DNA of 19,839 bases, from assembly GCF_000711955.1 (NCBI RefSeq), contig NZ_JONR01000061.1:1-19839 (forward strand). The letters are read 5' to 3'. Source of the DNA: Nevskia soli DSM 19509 (lineage in GTDB: Bacteria > Pseudomonadota > Gammaproteobacteria > Nevskiales > Nevskiaceae). The position numbers and the translations under genes were made by a program. Below, in pieces: positions 9,509-14,852 of the stretch; the stretch's first letter is position 1, and each line of letters begins with the position of its first letter. A model generated the notes under the pieces. That model saw only the letters and a list, made by a program, of their open reading frames with translations. It was not told where the DNA came from and searched no databases.

Positions 9509-10693
9509 ATGATCCTCGTCCTGTTGATCCTGCTGGCCCTGATCGCCGGCGTCGCCGGCATCCTGCTGCTGCATCCCGATGCCGGCTATGTGCTGATCAA
9601 CTACAGCCCCTGGGTGGTGGAAACCTCGCTGGCGGTGCTGGTGCTGGGCGTGGCCATCTGGTTCCTGCTGGTCTACCTGGTGCTGAAGCTGTTCGGCCTG
9701 GCCATCCGCCTGCCGGGCAATGTGCGGGAGGCCATCGACCGGCGCCGCCAGGACCGCGCGCGCGAATCGTTCGAGGCCGGCCTGCTCAATCTGTTCGAAG
9801 GCAACTGGCAGCGCGCCGAGGCGGAGCTGGTGCGGCGTGCCAGCGACCACCACGCCACCCACCTCAACTACCTCGCCGCCGCGCGCGCGGCGCAGCGCCA
9901 GGGCGCCATCGACCGGCGCGACCAGTACCTGCGGCTGGCGGCGCTGAACAAGCCCGAGCACGAGTTCGCCACCCTGCTCTCCGGTGGCGATCTTCAGCGC
10001 AAGCGCGGCGAATACGCCTCCACCCGCACCACCGCGCTGCGCTTGCGTGAGCGCGACCCCAATCATCCCTTCGCCATCGAGTTGCTGGCCGACAGCTACA
10101 ACGCCCTGGGCGAATGGGAGCCGCTGCGCCAGCTGCTGGCCGAGCCGGCCGCGCGCAGCGCACTCGACCCGCCGCGCTATGACATGCTGTCGGTGCGCAG
10201 TCTGAGCGAGTTGATGCAGGCCGCGGTGACCGGAGCACACCTGGATCAGCTGAAGGCACTATGGGACGGCGCGCGCGCCTACCAGGATCATCCCGAGCTG
10301 CGCCGCGTGTACCTGCACGGCCTGGCGCGACTCAATGCCGACGCCGAGGCGCTGGCCCTGATCGGGCAGATCCTCGCGCGCGAGTGGGATGCCGACCTGG
10401 CCCTGCTCTATGGCAAGCTGCACGCCAACGATCCCATCGCCCAGCTCGCCACGGTCGAGCAGTGGCTGGTACAGCACGGCGATCGGCCGGAACTGCTGCT
10501 GCTCGCCGGGCGTGTCTGCCTTGCCAACAAGCTGTGGGGCAAGGCGCGCAGTTACCTCGAGGCGGGGGTGCAGGCGGCGCCGACGCCGCAGGGCTACCTC
10601 GACCTGGCGCGCCTGTGCCAGGAGACGCAGCAGCCGGAGGAAGCACTGCGCTTCTACCGGCAGGGGCTGGAGCTGGCCGCCGGCGCTCGTTGA
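9509..10693 (+). CDS. hemY: HemY-type TPR membrane protein
   Basis: The 394-residue product starts with two hydrophobic helices (about residues 2-21 and 38-63) forming a membrane anchor, followed by the HemY_N segment (GNVREAIDRRRQDRARESFEAGLLNLFEGNW) and then repeated helix pairs of the TPR type up to the C-terminus (e.g. QGYLDLARLCQETQQPEEAL). This is the proteobacterial HemY of the hemCDXY cluster, unrelated to protoporphyrinogen oxidase HemY of Bacillus. It is thought to support late heme synthesis, but the precise role is unclear. It ends the cluster; mscL begins 70 bp on. Confidence 0.9.
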   Translation: MILVLLILLALIAGVAGILLLHPDAGYVLINYSPWVVETSLAVLVLGVAIWFLLVYLVLKLFGLAIRLPGNVREAIDRRRQDRARESFEAGLLNLFEGNWQRAEAELVRRASDHHATHLNYLAAARAAQRQGAIDRRDQYLRLAALNKPEHEFATLLSGGDLQRKRGEYASTRTTALRLRERDPNHPFAIELLADSYNALGEWEPLRQLLAEPAARSALDPPRYDMLSVRSLSELMQAAVTGAHLDQLKALWDGARAYQDHPELRRVYLHGLARLNADAEALALIGQILAREWDADLALLYGKLHANDPIAQLATVEQWLVQHGDRPELLLLAGRVCLANKLWGKARSYLEAGVQAAPTPQGYLDLARLCQETQQPEEALRFYRQGLELAAGAR

Positions 10694-10702
10694 CATCGGC
10701 AA

Positions 10703-10732
10703 CTGACGTGATGCCGGCGCTGAGGCTACAAT
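10703..10732 (+). promoter_or_regulatory. Candidate sigma-70 promoter for mscL
   Basis: CTGACG (10703-10708), an 18-bp spacer and TACAAT (10727-10732) resemble a sigma-70 promoter placed 32 bp before the mscL start. The -10 box differs from TATAAT at one position and the -35 box differs at two. It would give mscL expression independent of hemY. Confidence 0.4.
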
Positions 10733-10763
10733 CGCCCGTCACCCATGAAAGGAGGTCGGGGCA

Positions 10764-11165
10764 ATGAGCATCTTGAAGGAATTCAGGGATTTCGCCATGA
10801 AGGGCAACGTCGTCGATCTCGCCGTGGGCGTGATCATCGGCGGTGCTTTCGGCAAGATCGTGTCTTCGCTGGTCGGCGACATCTTCATGCCCCTGCTGGG
10901 CCTGATCACCGGCGGCGTCAACTTCTCCGACATGGCGGTGACGTTGCGCGACGGTTCGGCCGACGGCAAGACTCCGGCGGTGCTGCTGGCCTACGGCAAA
11001 TTCATCCAGAACACCTTCGATTTCGTCATCCTGGCCTTCGTCATCTTCCTCTTCATCAAGGCGATCAACCGCTTCAAGTCCAGGCTCGATGCCGCGCCCG
11101 CGGCCACGCCCGCGCAGGAAGTGCTGCTGACTGAAATCCGCGACCTGCTGAAGCAGAAGGCGTGA
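10764..11165 (+). CDS. mscL: Large-conductance mechanosensitive channel
   Basis: MscL is a homopentameric inner-membrane channel that opens under membrane tension and releases solutes on hypo-osmotic shock. The 133 residues match the family (E. coli 136). The N-terminal amphipathic helix MSILKEFRDFAMKGNVVDLA leads into TM1 with the glycine/valine-rich pore lining VGVIIGGAFGKIVSSLV. A periplasmic loop follows, then TM2 (FDFVILAFVIFLFIKAIN) and a charged C-terminal helix bundle (LLTEIRDLLKQKA). A near-perfect ribosome site, AAAGGAGGT at 10748-10756, sits 7 bp before the ATG and is the strongest in the window, suggesting high translation. Confidence 0.97.
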   Translation: MSILKEFRDFAMKGNVVDLAVGVIIGGAFGKIVSSLVGDIFMPLLGLITGGVNFSDMAVTLRDGSADGKTPAVLLAYGKFIQNTFDFVILAFVIFLFIKAINRFKSRLDAAPAATPAQEVLLTEIRDLLKQKA

Positions 11166-11167
11166 GG

Positions 11168-11226
11168 CGGGAATGGGGAATCGGAGAAGCGCACAGGTGA
11201 TGGCTGTCGCCGATTCCCCATTCCCG
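11168..11226. repeat. Perfect 17-bp inverted repeat (REP-like) after mscL
   Basis: CGGGAATGGGGAATCGG (11168-11184) is repeated exactly in inverse orientation at 11210-11226, with a 25-nt loop. It begins 3 bp after the mscL stop and ends 17 bp before the next start. The arms contain two GGGAAT-like half-units, a look shared with dispersed intergenic repeats of xanthomonads. It could act as a transcript stabiliser or terminator between mscL and the following gene, though no T-tract follows. Copy number elsewhere in the genome cannot be judged here. Confidence 0.85.
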
Positions 11227-11243
11227 ACTCCCGGCATCTCCCC

Positions 11244-12122
11244 ATGAGCCAGATCGAAACGCTGGATATCGCGGACTGGGCGCCGCAGCCGGGCGATGCC
11301 GAATCGCGCCGGCTTGCGGCGGCCCTGGAAGCGGGCAAAGTGCTGTTCCTGCCGCGCCTGCGCTTCGAGCTGCAGCAGCGGGAAAAGCGCTTTCTCGATC
11401 CGCGTTGGTCGGACCGCAAGGCCAAGAACATCAGCTACGACCCGGTCAGCAAGGCGATTAAAGGCGCCCAGGGCAATGCCTCCGACCTGGAAGACCTGCG
11501 CCATCTGGTCGAGCGTTTCCACCAGCGCGCGGTGGGCCTGATCCGGCACCTGCTGCCGCACTACACGACGCAACTGCGGCTGGCCCGCGCCAGCTTCCGG
11601 CCGATGCCGGTGGCCGGCCGCGCCAGCTCCTGGCGCAAGGACGACAGCCGCCTGCACGTCGATGCATTTCCCTCGCGGCCCAATCGCGGCGAGCGCATCC
11701 TGCGCGTCTTCGCCAACGTCAACCCGCGCGGCGAGCCGCGGGTGTGGCGGGTGGGTGAGCCCTTCGCCGACATGGCACAGCGCTTCCTGCCGAAAATCCC
11801 GCGCCAGCTTCCAGGTGCTGCCGCAGTGCTCAGCACCCTGCGGATCACCAAGTCGCGGCGCAGCGAATACGACCACACCATGCTGCAACTGCACGACCGC
11901 ATGAAGGCCGACGCCGACTACCAGAAGAACGCGCCGCAGCAGACCATGCCGTTCCCGCCGGGCAGCGTCTGGATCTGCTTCTCCGACCAGACCTCGCACG
12001 CCGCCATGGGCGGGCAGTACCTGTTCGAGCAAACCCTGCACCTGCCGGTGGCGGGGCTGTACGATCCGCAGAGCGCGCCGCTGCGCGTACTGGAAAAACT
12101 GATGGGACGCGCGCTGGCCTGA
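11244..12122 (+). CDS. kdoO: Predicted Kdo 3-hydroxylase (Fe(II)/2-oxoglutarate dioxygenase)
   Basis: The 292-residue protein resembles KdoO of Burkholderia and Yersinia, which hydroxylates the Kdo sugar of the lipid A-Kdo core at C-3 to give Ko, using iron, O2 and 2-oxoglutarate. Features supporting this are the opening ALEAGKVLFLPRLRFEL, KNISYDP, KGAQGN, and SWRKDDSRLHVDAFPSRPN containing the iron-binding H138-x-D140. The distal histidine is probably H252 in FSDQTSHAAMGGQYLFEQT, and RILRVFANVNPRGEPRVW is also typical. It lacks a signal peptide, in line with action on the inner leaflet of the inner membrane. The ribosome site is weak and the REP-like hairpin lies just upstream, so expression may depend on its own promoter. 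The gene is not beside other LPS genes here. Function is by family resemblance. Confidence 0.85.
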   Translation: MSQIETLDIADWAPQPGDAESRRLAAALEAGKVLFLPRLRFELQQREKRFLDPRWSDRKAKNISYDPVSKAIKGAQGNASDLEDLRHLVERFHQRAVGLIRHLLPHYTTQLRLARASFRPMPVAGRASSWRKDDSRLHVDAFPSRPNRGERILRVFANVNPRGEPRVWRVGEPFADMAQRFLPKIPRQLPGAAAVLSTLRITKSRRSEYDHTMLQLHDRMKADADYQKNAPQQTMPFPPGSVWICFSDQTSHAAMGGQYLFEQTLHLPVAGLYDPQSAPLRVLEKLMGRALA

Positions 12123-12169
12123 ATCATCCAGGCCCATCGCGCCGCCGATGCGCCACCGAGGAGCCGCCG

Positions 12170-12664
12170 ATGCGCCTGCTGACCGGAATCACCCTTGCAG
12201 TGTCTTTGTCGGCATCCTCCCTGCTCGGGGCCTGCTCCGGTTCCGCCGCGACGCAGGCGGCGGAGGCGCAGCGCCTGCTGCAGACCGACCGCGCCTTCGC
12301 TGCCGCCTCGCTGGAGCAGGGCACCGCCGCCGCATTCTTCGCCAACATGACGGAAGACGCCCTGCAGCTGCCGGCCAACGCCGCGCCCGTAAAGGGGCGC
12401 AAGCGCATTCGCGACCGTCTCGACAGTCTCGGGGCGCAGGTGCTGGACTGGACCCCGCAGCAAGCCGAAGTGTCCCGCGCGCTGGACTTCGGCTGGACCT
12501 GGGGCGAGTGGCGCCTGTACCGCTCCGCCGCCTCGAAGGAAGTGATCGCCCGCGGCAAATATCTCAATGTGTGGAGGCGCGGCGCGGACGGCGCCTGGAA
12601 GCTGGCGGCGGATATCGGCAACCAGGCCGAAGACCCCACGCAGCAAAGTGCGCCTTCATCTTGA
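12170..12664 (+). CDS. NTF2-like (DUF4440/SnoaL type) lipoprotein
   Basis: The product has 164 residues. A signal peptide of 21 residues ends in the lipobox LLGAC, so C22 should be acylated; S23 at the +2 position would not retain it in the inner membrane. The mature part has the alpha-beta pattern of the NTF2-like superfamily: an initial helix (AEAQRLLQTDRAFAAASLEQGTAAAFF), the MTEDALQLP strand, GRKRIRDRL, and strands FGWTWGEWRLYR and RGKYLNVWRRGADGAWKLA with the W-x-K/D-W closing signature typical of DUF4440. Such proteins often bind small ligands; a catalytic role cannot be assigned. GAGGAG 9 bp upstream of the ATG is a good ribosome site. It follows the hydroxylase gene by 47 bp and may be co-transcribed with it. 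Confidence 0.8.
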   Translation: MRLLTGITLAVSLSASSLLGACSGSAATQAAEAQRLLQTDRAFAAASLEQGTAAAFFANMTEDALQLPANAAPVKGRKRIRDRLDSLGAQVLDWTPQQAEVSRALDFGWTWGEWRLYRSAASKEVIARGKYLNVWRRGADGAWKLAADIGNQAEDPTQQSAPSS

Positions 12665-12811
12665 AGCCGCTGTAATCAAAAGATTTTTCTGGCAGCTTTG
12701 CCCCTAGTGGATTTTACCCACTGCCGAGGGCAGGCGGCGGCAACTACCGTATTCATCGCCCGAGCAATGCGATGCCGGGCGGACATCCCCGCCCGCGCCG
12801 GATTGAATACG

Positions 12812-13093
12812 ATGAACGCCATCACACACGAACATACCGACGCCATGTACCGGCTGGCGATCGAGGTCCGCTCCAAGCGCGATCTTGAGCGTTTCCTCGA
12901 CAAGCTGGCCGAGGATTACGAAATCAACTGCGAAGTGTGGGAAAACCGGTCCGTGCCGGATTTCCTCATCGCGCTGGCCGACTGCTCACGCCGTTCGGAG
13001 GAAAGCGCCAAGGCCGCCGCCGCGCCGCAGTCGGGGCCGGAGTTGTGGCAGTACATTGCGCGGCTGTTGCTGGGGGCTAGTGTGGTGCGCTGA
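12812..13093 (+). CDS. Small protein of unknown function, 93 residues
   Basis: I do not recognise a family. From the ATG at 12812 the product is 93 residues, acidic to neutral, and predicted largely helical: MYRLAIEVRSKRDLERFLDK and LAEDYEINCEVWEN could be an alpha-beta unit, followed by a DFLIALADCSRRSEESAKAA helix and a C-terminal ELWQYIARLLLGA helix. The frame stays open upstream to 12698, but that extension is not protein-like, so the inner start was preferred. No strong ribosome site is visible (GGATTG 6-11 bp upstream). Amino-acid composition is plausible for a real cytosolic protein. The hairpin row begins about 80 bp after its stop. Confidence 0.55.
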   Translation: MNAITHEHTDAMYRLAIEVRSKRDLERFLDKLAEDYEINCEVWENRSVPDFLIALADCSRRSEESAKAAAAPQSGPELWQYIARLLLGASVVR

Positions 13094-13172
13094 GGGCCTC
13101 GTTCAAGCGTCCTTGGGGTCGAAGCTTTTCCTGCTATCCCTGGCGCGACCTCGTGTTCTTCTCCCACCCCCG

Positions 13173-13312
13173 GCCCGGCCATCCATGGCCGGGCGTTGCG
13201 CATCCCTTCCATGGGATGCGCCCTTCGGGCCCGCCTCCGGCGGTCCGAATTCGCTCCAGGCGAATTCGTCGTGATCGCAGGCGATGACATTAGTCATCGC
13301 CAAAGCGCGATC
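13173..13312. repeat. Row of five intergenic hairpins
   Basis: Five perfect stem-loops stand in a row: 13173-13194 (9-bp stem, loop TCCA), 13198-13221 (9 bp, loop TTCCAT), 13231-13243 (5 bp, loop TCC), 13246-13268 (9 bp, loop TCCAG) and 13280-13301 (9 bp, loop ATTA). The last is flanked by a further GATCGC/GCGATC pair (13273-13278 with 13307-13312). Four of the five loops contain TCC. The row fills the gap between a rightward gene ending at 13093 and a leftward gene ending at 13315, so it may serve as a two-way terminator or RNA stabiliser, or be a dispersed repeat cluster. No T-tracts are present. Confidence 0.85.
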
Positions 13313-13314
13313 CC

Positions 13315-13827
13315 TCACCCATGACTTTGCCCGCCGGGGAAGACCATGCAGGTGGTCGTGCCATGCGCATACAATCGCCCCTGCGCATCGATGATCCGGC
13401 CTTCCGCCGTGGACATGCGAGCGCCCAGGTGCACCACCTTGCCTTCCGCCCGCACCGGCCCGGTTTCCAGGGTGATGGCGCGCACGTAGTGGGTGTTCAG
13501 GTCCAGCGTGGTGTAGGCCTGGCCCTGCGGCAGGCGGCTGTGGATGGCGCAGGCCATGACAGAGTCGAGCAGGGTGGCGGCGAAGCCGCCGTGCACCAGG
13601 CCGATCGGGTTGTAGTGACATTCCAGCGGCTGCGCCGTGAACACTGCATGGCCTTCCTCGACCTCCGCCGCGGTGACGTTCATCAACACCGAAATCGGCG
13701 GCATCGGCAAGTCGCCCTTGGCCATCTTGCGCAGGTATTCGAGTCCGCTCAAGCCCAGTCCCGCTGCGGCGGCGGTGAGCGGGTCCTGCCAGGTGAACGT
13801 GTGGCTACGGGCGGCGGCTTTGCTCAT
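13315..13827 (-). CDS. PaaI-family hotdog thioesterase
   Basis: This 170-residue protein is a single hotdog-fold acyl-CoA thioesterase of the PaaI/YigI group. The central signature is NPIGLVHGGFAATLLDSVMACAI, shown here as IGLVHGGFAATLLDS around residues 75-89, with the HGG turn and the following helix that shape the active site. The strands TTLDLNTHYVRAIT and GPVRAEGKVVHLGARMSTAEGRIIDAQGRLYAHGTTT follow as expected. It would hydrolyse CoA thioesters in the cytoplasm; the substrate is unknown. GGAGGAGGGAGAC directly before the ATG gives a strong ribosome site and fixes the start. It lies 51 bp downstream of the GST-like gene on the same strand, so the two may form an operon. Confidence 0.92.
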   Translation of the reverse strand: MSKAAARSHTFTWQDPLTAAAAGLGLSGLEYLRKMAKGDLPMPPISVLMNVTAAEVEEGHAVFTAQPLECHYNPIGLVHGGFAATLLDSVMACAIHSRLPQGQAYTTLDLNTHYVRAITLETGPVRAEGKVVHLGARMSTAEGRIIDAQGRLYAHGTTTCMVFPGGQSHG

Positions 13828-13878
13828 GTCTCCCTCCTCCAGCGTCTTTGGGTATTCGCAACGATTCAGCCCGGCGTC

Positions 13879-14502
13879 TCAGTCCGGCTTCGCTGGCGCG
13901 GTGCAGGGCATTGCGACGAAGCCTGGCAGCGCGGCGAAGCGGGCCAGCCAGGCGCGTACCGCCGGATAGCCTTCCAGATCGTAACCGCCTTCATGCGCGA
14001 CATGGGTATAGGCGTACAGCGCGATATCCGCCAGCGTCGGCGTCGCCCCGACGAGAAAGGCGCTTTGCGCCAATTGCCGCTCCATCACCCCCAGCGCCGC
14101 ATGGCCCTTGACCATGGTAGCTGCGATCTTCTCGCTCCACTCGACGCCCTTGTTCAGATACGCCACCCAGAAGCGCACCGTGGCGATGGACGGCTCATGC
14201 GTGTACTGCTCGAAGAACAGCCATTCATAGACTTTGGCGCGGTCATAAGCATCGCGCGGCAGCCAGGCGGTGTCTTCACCCAGGTGCAGAAGCATGGCGT
14301 TGGACTCCGCCAGTGCACGGCCGTCCGGCAGCTGCAGCAAGGGCACACGGCCGTTCGGATTCATCGCCAGGAAGTCGGGGGTGCGGCTGGCGCCGGCGAG
14401 GATATCGACCTCCACCCAGCGGAATGGCAGGCCGCGCTGGCGCAGCATGAACGCCGGCTTCCAGCAGTTCCCGGAGATCGCACTGCCGTAAAGGATATAC
14501 AT
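13879..14502 (-). CDS. Glutathione S-transferase family protein
   Basis: The 207-residue protein has the two-domain GST layout. The N-terminal thioredoxin-like domain (about 1-78) opens MYILYGSAISGNCWKPAFML, with S7, S10 or C13 as candidate catalytic residues. It contains NPNGRVPLLQLPDGRALAES, where the cis-proline (VP) and the ESNAMLLHLG segment bind glutathione. The helical C-terminal domain (about 85-200) includes the LVGATPTLADIALYAYTH N-capping motif. The likely role is glutathione-dependent detoxification or conjugation; the substrate is not predictable. An AAGGA ribosome site 8 bp upstream supports the ATG at 14502. It is upstream of the thioesterase gene and diverges from the TadG-like gene across 350 bp. 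Confidence 0.93.
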   Translation of the reverse strand: MYILYGSAISGNCWKPAFMLRQRGLPFRWVEVDILAGASRTPDFLAMNPNGRVPLLQLPDGRALAESNAMLLHLGEDTAWLPRDAYDRAKVYEWLFFEQYTHEPSIATVRFWVAYLNKGVEWSEKIAATMVKGHAALGVMERQLAQSAFLVGATPTLADIALYAYTHVAHEGGYDLEGYPAVRAWLARFAALPGFVAMPCTAPAKPD

Positions 14503-14852
14503 GCGCCGTCCTTGCGGATTGGGGCGGGTTGACGGCAGCAGTATGACGCAGCAACCGGCGCAAAAATACCGCCTGAGGGAGCCGTCATCAGACGGATATC
14601 GGTGTAGTCAGGCCGTATTCGAACACTGGATCGGGGTCGTCGAACCGCTTGGCGCATCTGACAAGCCGTTCATCTGACGCCTGGTCAAGTTTGCCTTTCC
14701 CTGCTGTTGGATAAGCTTTAACCTGAATGCCTGCCAGAAAGTTTTCGCATTCGGGGGATTGTGCTCGGCAAGGCTGGCAGGAATTTTGAAAGCGGCCCCG
14801 CCGGGGCCGTTCAGGCGGCGCAGCGTCACAGGATTGGAAGGGAGCTCGGGAA
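14503..14852. other. 350-bp divergent intergenic region
   Basis: The gap separates the leftward GST gene from the rightward TadG-like gene and should hold both promoters. I find no promoter pair with good boxes and spacing on either strand. Visible features are a GC-rich hairpin at 14794-14810 and minus-strand open frames without start signals. The middle part (about 14600-14750) is less GC-rich than its neighbours. Confidence 0.5.
14794..14810. repeat. GC-rich hairpin upstream of the TadG-like gene
   Basis: CGGCCCC and GGGGCCG pair around a GCC loop, giving a 7-bp all-GC stem that ends 42 bp before the start codon at 14853. It could lie in the 5' leader of the mRNA, or be a terminator for unseen leftward transcription; the T-tract needed for the latter is poor. 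Confidence 0.5.

Noticed and set aside
10690..10732. TTGACA (10690-10695) as -35 box for TACAAT (10727-10732)
   Set aside because: The spacer would be 31 bp, far from 16-18; the CTGACG at 10703 fits better.
10332..12137. 601-codon open frame on the minus strand
   Set aside because: It lies antisense to hemY, mscL and the Kdo hydroxylase gene, all of which have clear family motifs.
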